Shown here: piece after piece, positions 16,036 to 23,826 of the stretch
How the letters are laid out: the number at the start of each line of letters is the position of its first letter
Numbering within the stretch: position 1 is the first letter of the stretch
Notes under the pieces: generated by a model
What the model was told of the DNA's origin: nothing
Database searches by the model: none
Seen by the model: only the letters and a program-made list of their open reading frames with translations
NCBI RefSeq assembly: GCF_000968685.2
Contig: NZ_LAKD02000079.1
Span: 1-64,000 of the forward strand
DNA: 64,000 nt
Origin: Streptomyces antioxidans
Lineage (GTDB): Bacteria; Actinomycetota; Actinomycetes; Streptomycetales; Streptomycetaceae
Direction: 5' to 3'
Program-made: the position numbers and the translations under genes

Positions 16036-17391
16036 ATGTCAACGCCCTCCGGGCCCGGCACCACGGGCCCCCTCGAGTCGCGCCCCGGCGCGCAGACCTC
16101 CCGACCCGAGCTCGCGCCCGGCGCCGACGCGGGGCCGTCCGGGGGCCCGGGGAGCGTTGGCTACCGCGCGGTGTTCGCGGTCGGTGAGTTCCGGGCCGTC
16201 TTCGCCGCGCACCTGGTCTCCATGCTCGGCGAGGTGGTCGGCCAGCTCGCGCTGTCCGTGCTGGTCTTCCGGCTCACCGGATCGCCGCTGCTGAGCGCCT
16301 TGACGTTCGCCACCTCGATGCTGCCGTACGTGATCGGCGGCGCCCTGCTGTCCTCCGTCGCCGACCGCTTCCCGGCCCGCCGGGTGCTGGTGGTCTGCGA
16401 TCTGGTGCACGCCGCGTGCGTGGCCGCCATGGTGGTGCCTGGGGTGCCGGTGGCGGCGCTGCTCGCGCTGCGCTGTGTGCCCGCCGCGATCTCCCCGGTG
16501 TTCAGCGGCACCCGGGCGGCGACCCTCGGCGACGTCCTCGGCGAGGGTGACGCCTTCGTCCTGGGCCGCTCGGTCATCCGGATCACCGCTCAGACCGCGC
16601 AGCTCGCCGGGTTCGGCGTCGGCGGGCTGCTGCTGGCCGCCGTCTCGCCGCGGGCCGCGCTGGCGCTCACCGCGGCGGCGCTCATCGGCTCGGCGCTGGT
16701 GCTCCGCTTCGGCACCCGCCGCCGCCCGGCGCGGCAGCGGACCGGGGGCGGGGCTCCCCCAGCTACCGCTGGGAGGTGCCCCCTGCTCGGGGACTCGCTG
16801 AGCGGGATCCGGCGGCTGTTCGCGGACCGCCGGCTCCGGGCGCTGATGCTGCTGTCCTGGGTGCCGCCGATGTTCGTGGTGATGCCGGAGGTGCTGCTGA
16901 CGCCGTACTCCGATGGGCTGGGCCTCGGCCCGGCGGGCCTCGGGCTGCTGATGTGCGGGATGCCGGTGGGCGCGGTCGTCAGTGAGGCGCTGGTGGGCTC
17001 GCTGCTGGGGCCGCGCGCCCGGGCCCGGCTGACGCTGCCGGTCGGCGTGGCGGCGATGCTGCCCGCCCTGGGGTACGCGGTCCGTCCGTCGTTCGGCTGG
17101 GCGCTGGCCCTCCAGGTGCTGACCGGGTGCGGCATCGCCTACAGCCTCGGCCTCGACCAGTGGTTCTTCGCCGCCGTCCCCGAAGAGCTGCGCGGCCGGG
17201 CGATGACGGTGATGACGGCCGGGCTGATGACCGCGCAGGGCCTCGGCATGGCGGTCTCGGGCGCGGTCGCCGAGTTCGTACCGGTCCACGGGGTGGCCGC
17301 GGCCGCGGGCGGCTGCGGGGCGCTCTGCTCGCTGCTGGTGGCGCTGGAGGTGCGGCGCACGGTCTCCGGGCCGGTACGGCCCGAAGTGTGA
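16036..17391 (+). CDS. MFS transporter
   Basis: A 451-residue major facilitator protein with about 12 hydrophobic segments starting near residue 40 (RAVFAVGEFRAVFAAHLVSMLGEVVGQLALSVLVFRLTGSP). This opening is typical of the drug/macrolide-efflux branch (MFS_3/MefA-like). A Pro/Gly-rich N-terminal extension of ~35 residues is cytoplasmic. No ribosome-binding site is evident before the ATG, so initiation may be leaderless. Substrate is unknown; the divergent ArsR-type regulator suggests inducible export. Confidence 0.9.
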   Translation: MSTPSGPGTTGPLESRPGAQTSRPELAPGADAGPSGGPGSVGYRAVFAVGEFRAVFAAHLVSMLGEVVGQLALSVLVFRLTGSPLLSALTFATSMLPYVIGGALLSSVADRFPARRVLVVCDLVHAACVAAMVVPGVPVAALLALRCVPAAISPVFSGTRAATLGDVLGEGDAFVLGRSVIRITAQTAQLAGFGVGGLLLAAVSPRAALALTAAALIGSALVLRFGTRRRPARQRTGGGAPPATAGRCPLLGDSLSGIRRLFADRRLRALMLLSWVPPMFVVMPEVLLTPYSDGLGLGPAGLGLLMCGMPVGAVVSEALVGSLLGPRARARLTLPVGVAAMLPALGYAVRPSFGWALALQVLTGCGIAYSLGLDQWFFAAVPEELRGRAMTVMTAGLMTAQGLGMAVSGAVAEFVPVHGVAAAAGGCGALCSLLVALEVRRTVSGPVRPEV

Positions 17392-17398
17392 GATGGGG

Positions 17399-17427
17399 CT
17401 GACCACGATATGACCGGCCGGTAGGGT
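17399..17427 (+). promoter_or_regulatory. Promoter for a leaderless marR transcript
   Basis: CTGACC (17399-17404), a 17-bp spacer and TAGGGT (17422-17427) fit the HrdB-type consensus. The GTG start codon follows exactly seven bases after the -10, so the transcript is expected to begin at the start codon. Confidence 0.6.
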
Positions 17428-17434
17428 CGGTGGT

Positions 17435-17956
17435 GTGCCGAAGCCGCTCAGCCTGTCGTTCGACCCCATCGCCCGCGCCGATGAGCTCTGGAAGCAGCGC
17501 TGGGGGTCCGTGCCCTCGATGGCCGCGATCACCTCGATCATGCGGGCCCACCAGATCCTGCTCGGCCAGGTCGACGCGGTCGTCAGACCGTACGGACTGA
17601 CCTTCGCCCGCTATGAGGCGCTGGTGCTGCTCACCTTCTCCAAGGCCGGTGAGCTGCCGATGTCCAAGATCGGTGAGCGGCTGATGGTCCACCCGACCTC
17701 GGTCACCAATACGGTGGACCGCCTGGTCACGTCCGGTCTGGTCGACAAGCGGCCGAACCCCAACGACGGCCGCGGCACCCTGGCCTCGATCACCGACCGG
17801 GGCCGTGAGGTGGTCGAGGCGGCCACCCGCGACCTGATGGCGATGGAGTTCGGACTCGGGGTCTACGACGCAGAGGACTGCGGCAGGCTGTTTGAGATGC
17901 TGCGCCCGCTGAGGGTCGCCGCGGAGGACTTCGTGGACGGCCTCGAGGACGGCTGA
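17435..17956 (+). CDS. MarR-family transcriptional regulator
   Basis: A 173-residue MarR protein. A long N-terminal helix (DELWKQRWGSVPSMAAITSIMRAHQILLG) precedes the winged helix (ELPMSKIGERLMVHPTSVTNTVDRLVTSGLVDKR, wing NPNDGRGTLASITDRG). It has no Shine-Dalgarno; the -10 hexamer directly upstream points to a leaderless message. It is followed on the same strand by a DUF3817 gene and icmA. Conserved position next to icmA in streptomycetes is from memory. Confidence 0.92.
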   Translation: MPKPLSLSFDPIARADELWKQRWGSVPSMAAITSIMRAHQILLGQVDAVVRPYGLTFARYEALVLLTFSKAGELPMSKIGERLMVHPTSVTNTVDRLVTSGLVDKRPNPNDGRGTLASITDRGREVVEAATRDLMAMEFGLGVYDAEDCGRLFEMLRPLRVAAEDFVDGLEDG

Positions 17957-18041
17957 GCGGGGCTCCGGGGCGGCTGAGGGGCGGCCGGTGAAGTCCGGGG
18001 GCGGCGAAGATCGCCCCGGAACGGGCGGTTACGCTCGGGGC

Positions 18042-18374
18042 ATGAAACGCAGCGTGCTGACCCGCTACCGGGTCATGGCCTACCTCACCGCAGTGATGCT
18101 GCTCGTGCTCTGCACCTGCATGGTGTTCAAGTACGGCTTCGACACGGGCCAGGACCTCACGCTCGTGGTCTCCCAGATCCACGGCCTGCTCTACATCGTC
18201 TACCTGGTCTTCGCCTTCGACCTCGGCTCCAAGGCCAAGTGGCCGTTCGGCAAGCTGCTGTGGGTCCTGGTGGCTGGCACCATCCCGACGGCCGCGTTCT
18301 TCGTCGAGCGCAAGGTCACCCACGAGGTGGAGCCGCTGGTCAGCGGCGGCGAACCGGCGCCCGCACAGGTCTGA
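18042..18374 (+). CDS. DUF3817 integral membrane protein (second copy)
   Basis: A 110-residue membrane protein with three predicted helices (YLTAVMLLVLCTCMVF, QIHGLLYIVYLVFAFDLG, LLWVLVAGTIPTAAFF) and the DUF3817 motif QIHGLLYIVYLVF. It is a paralogue of the gene at 14191. A TACGCT hexamer ends six bases before the ATG and no ribosome-binding site is visible, so it may be leaderless, though no -35 is convincing. Function is unknown. Confidence 0.87.
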   Translation: MKRSVLTRYRVMAYLTAVMLLVLCTCMVFKYGFDTGQDLTLVVSQIHGLLYIVYLVFAFDLGSKAKWPFGKLLWVLVAGTIPTAAFFVERKVTHEVEPLVSGGEPAPAQV

Positions 18375-18476
18375 CCAGCGGATTCCGACCACTCCGCGCG
18401 TCCCGTCCGGGCCCGGACGAGGCGCGCGGACGCGCGTGCCGGGCCACCCGATCGGCCGGGTGTGGCGAGTCTCGCG

Positions 18477-18506
18477 TCGACAATTAGTAGGACGTCCAAG
18501 TACTTT
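18477..18506 (+). promoter_or_regulatory. icmA promoter with central palindrome
   Basis: TCGACA (18477-18482) and TACTTT (18501-18506) are 18 bp apart, with the ATG six bases after the -10. The spacer contains the palindrome GGACGTCC (18490-18497). A repressor bound there would block RNA polymerase, but no known motif was assigned with confidence. Confidence 0.5.
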
Positions 18507-18512
18507 TGAAGC

Positions 18513-20213
18513 ATGGACGCCGAAGGCATTGAGGCGGGCCGCCGACGCTGGCAGGCCCGGTACGACGCGGCACGCAAGCGCGACGCGGACTTCACCACGC
18601 TGTCGGGGGACCCCGTCGAGCCGGTCTACGGACCCGCCCCGGGCGACTCCGTGGCGGGGTTCGAGCGGATCGGCTGGCCCGGGGAGTTCCCGTTCACCCG
18701 TGGCCTCTACGCCACCGGGTACCGGGGCCGGGCCTGGACCATCCGCCAGTTCGCCGGGTTCGGCAATGCCGAGCAGACCAACGAGCGCTACAAGATGATC
18801 CTCAAGGCGGGCGGCGGCGGGCTCTCGGTCGCCTTCGACATGCCCACCCTGATGGGCCGCGACTCCGATGACCCGCGCTCGCTCGGCGAGGTCGGCCACT
18901 GCGGGGTGGCCATCGACTCCGCCGCCGACATGGAGATCCTCTTCAAGGACATCCCGCTCGGCGACGTCACCACCTCGATGACCATCAGCGGCCCGGCCGT
19001 GCCGGTCTTCTGCATGTACCTGGTCGCGGCCGAGCGCCAGGGCGTGGACATCTCACGGCTGAACGGCACGCTCCAGACCGACATCTTCAAGGAGTACATC
19101 GCCCAGAAGGAATGGCTCTTCCCGCCCGAGCCGCATCTGAAGCTGATCGGCGACCTGATGGAGTACTGCTCCGAGGGCATCCCCGCGTACAAGCCGCTGT
19201 CCGTCTCCGGCTACCACATCCGCGAGGCCGGGGCGACGGCCGCGCAGGAGCTCGCGTACACCCTCGCCGACGGCTTCGGCTATGTGGAGCTCGGCCTCTC
19301 CCGGGGTCTGGACGTGGACACCTTCGCGCCCGGGCTGTCCTTCTTCTTCGACGCGCATGTCGACTTCTTCGAGGAGATCGCCAAGTTCCGCGCCGCCCGC
19401 CGGATCTGGGCCCGCTGGATGCGCGATGTCTACGGGGCGACCACCGAGAAGGCGCAGTGGCTGCGGTTCCACACCCAGACCGCGGGCGTCTCGCTCACCG
19501 CCCAGCAGCCGTACAACAACGTGGTGCGGACCGCCGTGGAGGCCCTGGCCGCCGTCCTCGGCGGCACCAACTCGCTGCACACCAACGCCCTGGACGAAAC
19601 CCTCGCGCTGCCCAGCGAGCAGGCCGCCGAGATCGCCCTGCGCACCCAGCAGGTGCTGATGGAGGAGACCGGGATCCTCAATGTGGCCGATCCGCTGGGC
19701 GGTTCCTGGTACATCGAGGCGCTGACCGACCGGATCGAGGCCGACGCCGAGAAGATCTTCGAGCAGATCAAGGAGCGCGGCCGCCGTACGGCGCCGGGCG
19801 GGCAGGAGCCCCGGTGGCCGATCACCGCGGGCATCCTCCAGGGCATCGAGGACGGCTGGTTCACCGGCGAGATCGCCGAATCCGCCTTCCGCTACCAGCG
19901 GGCCCTGGAGAAGGGCGACAAGAAGGTCGTCGGCGTCAACTGCCACGACGGCTCGGTCACCGGCGACCTGGAGATCCTGCGGGTCAGCCACGAGGTCGAG
20001 CGCGAGCAGGTGCGGGTGCTGGGCGGCCGTCGGGCCGGGCGGGACGAGGCCGAGATCACCAAGGGGCTCCAGGCGATGATCGCCGCCGCCCGTGCGGGGT
20101 CCAACATGATCGAGCCGATGCTGGCCGCGGTGCGCGCCGAGGCCACGCTCGGCGAGATCTGTGACGCCCTCCGCGACGAGTGGGGCGTCTACACGGAGCC
20201 GGCCGGCTTCTGA
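18513..20213 (+). CDS. icmA: Isobutyryl-CoA mutase large subunit
   Basis: A 566-residue TIM-barrel subunit of coenzyme-B12-dependent isobutyryl-CoA mutase, interconverting isobutyryl- and n-butyryl-CoA in valine and fatty-acid metabolism. Phe80 (IRQFAGF) and Gln198 (IAQKEW) occupy the positions that are Tyr89 and Arg207 in methylmalonyl-CoA mutase; this pair defines isobutyryl-CoA specificity. There is no C-terminal B12-binding domain, as expected: that part is a separate protein (IcmB) encoded elsewhere. MeaB at 7616 is the likely chaperone. The 3' end overlaps the convergent TetR gene by 25 bp. A TACTTT -10 six bases before the ATG suggests a leaderless transcript. Confidence 0.96.
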   Translation: MDAEGIEAGRRRWQARYDAARKRDADFTTLSGDPVEPVYGPAPGDSVAGFERIGWPGEFPFTRGLYATGYRGRAWTIRQFAGFGNAEQTNERYKMILKAGGGGLSVAFDMPTLMGRDSDDPRSLGEVGHCGVAIDSAADMEILFKDIPLGDVTTSMTISGPAVPVFCMYLVAAERQGVDISRLNGTLQTDIFKEYIAQKEWLFPPEPHLKLIGDLMEYCSEGIPAYKPLSVSGYHIREAGATAAQELAYTLADGFGYVELGLSRGLDVDTFAPGLSFFFDAHVDFFEEIAKFRAARRIWARWMRDVYGATTEKAQWLRFHTQTAGVSLTAQQPYNNVVRTAVEALAAVLGGTNSLHTNALDETLALPSEQAAEIALRTQQVLMEETGILNVADPLGGSWYIEALTDRIEADAEKIFEQIKERGRRTAPGGQEPRWPITAGILQGIEDGWFTGEIAESAFRYQRALEKGDKKVVGVNCHDGSVTGDLEILRVSHEVEREQVRVLGGRRAGRDEAEITKGLQAMIAAARAGSNMIEPMLAAVRAEATLGEICDALRDEWGVYTEPAGF

Positions 20214-20866
20214 GCCCCGTCCGGGGCGGGCCCCGCGGCCGTCGCGCCGCCGGAGTCCGCCCCGGTCATCCCGTACAGCAGCAGATCCGTGAAGTCCCGT
20301 GCCCAGCGCGGGTCCACCGGCTCCGCGCTGACCATCAGCCGGTGGAGCACCGTTCCGGCGACCGCGTCGAAGATCAGGTCCGCGTTGCGGGCCGACGTCC
20401 CCGGATCCTCCTCGCACGGCAGCTCCCCACGGAGCCGGGCGCGCTCCCGGCCGAGCGTCACCAGCCGCTTCTGCCGGTCCACGATCGCCGAGCGCACCCG
20501 GCACCGCAGCGTCTCGTCATGCATCGCCTCGGCGAGGACGGCCATCAGCGCGGTGCCCGTCTCGGGGCGCTCGAGCAGCGCCCCCAGCCGGATCACCGCG
20601 GCCTCCACATCGGCGTGCAGACTGCCGTGGTCACCCGCTTCCAGCTGTTCGTCGAAGACCGCCGCGACCGCGTCCACCACCAGCTCGCACTTGCTCGCCC
20701 AGCGGCGGTAGAGGGTCGTCTTGGCGACTTTGGCGCGGGCCGCCACATCGCCCAGGGTCAGTTTCGCCCAGCCCAGTTCCACCAGGGCGGCACGCGTGGC
20801 GACCAGGATGGCGCGGTCGGCCTCGGCGCTGCGCGGGCGCCCGGTGCGGCGTGCGGACGGGCTCAT
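20189..20866 (-). CDS. TetR-family repressor
   Basis: A 225-residue TetR protein with N-terminal helix-turn-helix (LTLGDVAARAKVAKTTLYRRWASKCELVVDAV, about 37-69) and a C-terminal TetR_C-type domain. The ATG at 20864-20866 (MSPSARRTGRPRS) is the family-like start; the much longer open frame upstream crosses another gene and is spurious. Its end overlaps icmA by 25 bp in convergent orientation, so antisense interference is possible. The perfect 23-bp palindrome at 20911-20933 is almost certainly its operator, controlling itself and possibly the divergent thioredoxin-fold gene. Confidence 0.92.
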   Translation of the reverse strand: MSPSARRTGRPRSAEADRAILVATRAALVELGWAKLTLGDVAARAKVAKTTLYRRWASKCELVVDAVAAVFDEQLEAGDHGSLHADVEAAVIRLGALLERPETGTALMAVLAEAMHDETLRCRVRSAIVDRQKRLVTLGRERARLRGELPCEEDPGTSARNADLIFDAVAGTVLHRLMVSAEPVDPRWARDFTDLLLYGMTGADSGGATAAGPAPDGAQKPAGSV

Positions 20867-20910
20867 GCGCGGCACCCTACCCGCCAGTACCGCGCATCGT
20901 CCCGGGTGAG

Positions 20911-20933
20911 TTACGCTACGACTCGTAGCGTAA
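20911..20933. promoter_or_regulatory. TetR operator, perfect 23-bp palindrome
   Basis: TTACGCTACGA (20911-20921) and TCGTAGCGTAA (20923-20933) are perfect inverted arms around a single C. It lies 44 bp upstream of the tetR start and 71 bp upstream of the divergent gene. Size and symmetry fit a TetR dimer-pair site. Confidence 0.8.
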
Positions 20934-21004
20934 GGGTGTGCCGCGGCCGGGCCATCGGCCGACGCGCTTTTCCCTTCACCGCGGGAAGAGGGGAGGATGG
21001 GACC

Positions 21005-21976
21005 ATGCAGCCACGGAACATGTCCATGAGTGGAGTGGTCGACCTCGCCGCGGTGAAGGCGGCCGGAGAAGCGAAGCAGAAGGCGGAGCGGGCACGGGCC
21101 GAGTCGGCCCGCACCGGGGAGGCGCCCGCGCCCGGCCGTCTGATCTTCAATGTCGACGAGGCGGGTTTTCAGCAGGACGTCCTGCAGCGCTCCACCGAAG
21201 TGCCGGTCGTCATCGACTTCTGGGCCGAGTGGTGCGAGCCGTGTAAGCAGCTCGGCCCCATTCTGGAGCGGCTGGCCACGGAGTACGCCGGGCAGTTCGT
21301 CCTCGCGAAGATCGATGTCGACGCCAACCAGATGCTCTTCCAGCAGTTCGGCGTCCAGGGCATCCCCGCGGTGTTCGCGGTGATCGCGGGTCAGCCGGTG
21401 CCGCTCTTCCAGGGCGCCGCGCCCGAGGCACAGATCCGCCAGGTGCTGGACCAGCTGATCCAGGCGGCGGAGCAGCAGTTCGGCATCGTGGGTACACCGG
21501 TTGAACCCGGCGCCCAGGACGAGGACGCCGAGGAGGCCGCCCCGGCGGCCCCCGAGTCGCCGCAGGACCTCGCGCTCGCCGCGGCCCATCAGGCGCTGGA
21601 CGCCGGTGACCTGGGCGGTGCGGTGCGGGCGTATCAGAACGTGCTGGCCGACGACCCGGCCAACGGCGAGGCCAAGCTGGGCCTGGCCCAGGCCCAGTTG
21701 CTGGAGCGGGTTCAGGGAGTGGACGCCACACAGGTGCGCAAGGCGGCCGCGGAGAGCCCGGCGGATGTCGCGGCCCAGATCGCGGCGGCCGACCTCGACC
21801 TGGTGGGCGGTCATGTGGAGGACGCCTTCGGTCGGTTGGTGGACGCGGTGCGCCGTACGGCGGGGGAGGACCGGGACGCGGCCCGCGTTCATCTCCTGAG
21901 CCTGTTCGATGTGATCGGCGGTGAGGACCCCCGAGTGGTGGCGGCGCGCGGTGCGTTGGCGCGGGTGCTGTTCTGA
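21005..21976 (+). CDS. Thioredoxin-fold protein with C-terminal TPR domain (CnoX/YbbN-like)
   Basis: A 323-residue protein. The thioredoxin domain (about 45-155) has the WCEPC active site (76-80) and the cis-proline in GVQGIPAVF. An acidic/Ala linker (DEDAEEAAPAAPESP) and a TPR-like region follow (LAAAHQALDAGDLGGAVRAYQNVLADDPANGEAKLGLAQ). This is the architecture of CnoX/YbbN co-chaperones, which hand clients to DnaK or GroEL. The ATG at 21005 has GGGAGGATGG upstream. It is divergent from tetR across the 23-bp palindrome. Confidence 0.9.
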   Translation: MQPRNMSMSGVVDLAAVKAAGEAKQKAERARAESARTGEAPAPGRLIFNVDEAGFQQDVLQRSTEVPVVIDFWAEWCEPCKQLGPILERLATEYAGQFVLAKIDVDANQMLFQQFGVQGIPAVFAVIAGQPVPLFQGAAPEAQIRQVLDQLIQAAEQQFGIVGTPVEPGAQDEDAEEAAPAAPESPQDLALAAAHQALDAGDLGGAVRAYQNVLADDPANGEAKLGLAQAQLLERVQGVDATQVRKAAAESPADVAAQIAAADLDLVGGHVEDAFGRLVDAVRRTAGEDRDAARVHLLSLFDVIGGEDPRVVAARGALARVLF

Positions 21977-21996
21977 CCTCCGGCTCCTCAAACAAC

Positions 21997-22040
21997 ACAG
22001 CGACCGCTCTTTACCAAAACTTGGTAAACGCGGTCGCTGT
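21997..22040 (+). terminator. Two-tier hairpin downstream of the thioredoxin-fold gene
   Basis: The outer stem ACAGCGACCGC (21997-22007) pairs with GCGGTCGCTGT (22030-22040). The inner stem TTTACCAA (22010-22017) pairs with TTGGTAAA (22021-22028) around a 3-nt loop. It lies 21 bp after the stop codon and is a strong terminator. Confidence 0.85.
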
Positions 22041-22539
22041 TACTGCCAGTAAATGCAAGCCCAGGCTTTGTCCGGTCTTGGAGTAAATCTCCCCCTCTTT
22101 CCGGTCACTGTCCGGCAACCCTGCGTGGCCGATCTCGACCGTCCTGCCGCGGTTCGGTTATCTGTCCGTTACTCGCTAGTAACGAACCCCTTGTGCCCAG
22201 GCCGGGAATGGACCACGATCGGCCAAGCTCGGTCCATCCCCCCGGTAGCTCGGCATCCGGTCGGCGCGTCGGTGTGGTTGGGTCCCCACCGGGCAGGTCG
22301 GCGGCAGTGGCGCCGACCGTGGACAGGGGGGTCTCTGCCCACAAGGCAGGGCCTGTCCAGGAGGTTGCGCGAGATTGCGTGGCCAGTGGTTGTCGCTCGG
22401 GGGTGATCGCCGGTGTTGCGGGTGCGGTGTGCGCCTGTGAGACGTGGGCGCTCTCCTTCCCGAGGACGTAGCACTTCTCCCATCCCAGGTCCGGGGCCTC
22501 GCCCCGGCCGGAGATGTACGTCCGAGAAGGAGGAAAGTC
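22040..22539. promoter_or_regulatory. Long leader region upstream of the DUF6230 gene, two palindromes
   Basis: These 500 bp hold no convincing gene. Two related inverted repeats occur: TTACTG-C-CAGTAA (22040-22052) and CGTTACT-CGCT-AGTAACG (22167-22184). The shared TTACT...AGTAA half-sites are of the kind bound by TetR-family regulators of lipid metabolism, but I cannot name the regulator. The 22184-22524 part shows no recognisable structure before the GAAGGAGG ribosome-binding site. Confidence 0.5.
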
Positions 22540-23157
22540 ATGGAGTCCGTGGCTCGTGGCGGCACCAGATGGAAGCGGTTCGCCGTTGTCATGGTGCCGA
22601 GCGTTGCTGCCACGGCCGCGATCGGCGTCGCCCTGTCCCAGGGTGCGCTCGCGGCCTCGTTCAACGTGTCCGGCCAGCAGTTCAAGGTTTCGGTCGACCG
22701 GCTCGACGGCACCGGGTTCGCGCAGTACGGCGCGCTGGACACCCAGCACGGGGGCAAGAAGATCCCCGTCGCGGTGTCGGCGTTCAAGAGCGCGAAGCTC
22801 AAGGGCCTGTGCCAGTCCGTCGTGGTCCCGGTTCCGGTCTTCGGCGATGTGTCGCTGAAGCTGACGGCCGGCAACGGCAGCAAGCAGGTTGAGGCCAAGA
22901 ACCTCTTCATCGATCTCGATCAGCTCAACGCGGACGCCACGTTCCGTGGCATCGACATCGGTGTCGCGGCGGGTGACGCCCACAAGGGTCCCGGCATTCA
23001 CAAGGGTGATGCGGCCGATCCCGGTTCGTTCGGCCAGCAGGCCGATTCCGCCACGCTGACCGGTGTGAAGCAGACCGCCTGGGCGACCAGCGCGGGCACG
23101 TTCAAGCTCTCCGGCCTTTCGATGAAGGTCAGCAAGGGCAAGAACGAGTGCTTCTGA
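22540..23157 (+). CDS. DUF6230-family exported protein
   Basis: A 205-residue protein with a Sec-type signal sequence (RWKRFAVVMVPSVAATAAIG, then ALSQGALAAS; cleavage near residue 40). A beta-rich mature domain with two cysteines follows (LKGLCQSVV and the C-terminal NECF). It is typical of the DUF6230 family, sometimes mis-annotated as cholesterol esterase because a neighbour was; no lipase motif GxSxG is present. The ATG is preceded by GAAGGAGG. It leads a cluster with DUF6114 and a secreted Pro/Ser-rich protein, conserved in streptomycetes to my knowledge. Function is unknown; the products probably work together at the cell surface. Confidence 0.88.
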   Translation: MESVARGGTRWKRFAVVMVPSVAATAAIGVALSQGALAASFNVSGQQFKVSVDRLDGTGFAQYGALDTQHGGKKIPVAVSAFKSAKLKGLCQSVVVPVPVFGDVSLKLTAGNGSKQVEAKNLFIDLDQLNADATFRGIDIGVAAGDAHKGPGIHKGDAADPGSFGQQADSATLTGVKQTAWATSAGTFKLSGLSMKVSKGKNECF

Positions 23158-23295
23158 TCAGCTGAGCCAAGGGTGGGGGGCCGCCGTGCTGCCCCTCACC
23201 CGGGCATCGACCCGCAGCGGGGATGCGCCAGGCTAGTACCGCTGTAGAGAACAACCGCGATCACACCGATCGCCAGCCCCAGGGAGCTGTTTTCA

Positions 23296-23826
23296 ATGAG
23301 TGCCGAGTCGCCGGGGGCGCGTGACCGTATCAGCCGTTGGCGGGGGTCCTTCAGGACATGGCGCTGGCAGCGCCCGTTCTGGGCGGGGCTGTTGAGCCTG
23401 CTGGCGGGCGTACCGATCATGTACTTCCCGTACAACGACCTCAACGCCGGTGGATTCACCATCAACATGTCCACCACCGCCGGATCGGCCTCGCTGATCA
23501 TCGGGGTGCTGTTGGTGGTCCTGGGGTTGACCATGTGGTTCCAGCCCATGGTGCGGGTGTTCGCCGGAGTCGCCACGATCCTGCTCGGTCTGGTGTCGAT
23601 CCCCGTCTCGAACTTCGGCGGCTTTCTGATGGGATTCCTGCTCGCGCTGTTCGGCGGCGGCATGAGCATCTCTTGGGCGCCCGGGGAGACTTCCGCCGGG
23701 CAGCCGGCCGAGGGGCCGGGAAACGCGTCAGAGGACGACGGGAACGGTGGAAGCGTGCCGGAGCCGGCCGGGGCCGGGTCCGCGCCGGACCAGGAAGCCA
23801 CGAATGGGAGGCACCGTGCGGGGTGA
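23296..23826 (+). CDS. DUF6114-family membrane protein
   Basis: A 176-residue protein with four hydrophobic segments (FWAGLLSLLAGVPIMYF, SASLIIGVLLVVLGLTMWF, VFAGVATILLGLVSIPV, GGFLMGFLLALFGGGMSI) and a hydrophilic Gly/Glu/Pro C-tail. The start WRWQRPFWAGLL is characteristic of DUF6114. It lies 138 bp after the DUF6230 gene and overlaps the next gene, so the last two are translationally coupled. Confidence 0.88.
   Translation: MSAESPGARDRISRWRGSFRTWRWQRPFWAGLLSLLAGVPIMYFPYNDLNAGGFTINMSTTAGSASLIIGVLLVVLGLTMWFQPMVRVFAGVATILLGLVSIPVSNFGGFLMGFLLALFGGGMSISWAPGETSAGQPAEGPGNASEDDGNGGSVPEPAGAGSAPDQEATNGRHRAG

Noticed and set aside
18490..18497. Named operator at the icmA palindrome GGACGTCC
   Set aside because: The 8-bp core is perfect but the flanks are not symmetric enough to assign a regulator.
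20180..21004. N-terminal extension of the thioredoxin-fold protein
   Set aside because: It would run antisense through the TetR gene and across its operator. The ATG at 21005 has a good ribosome-binding site.
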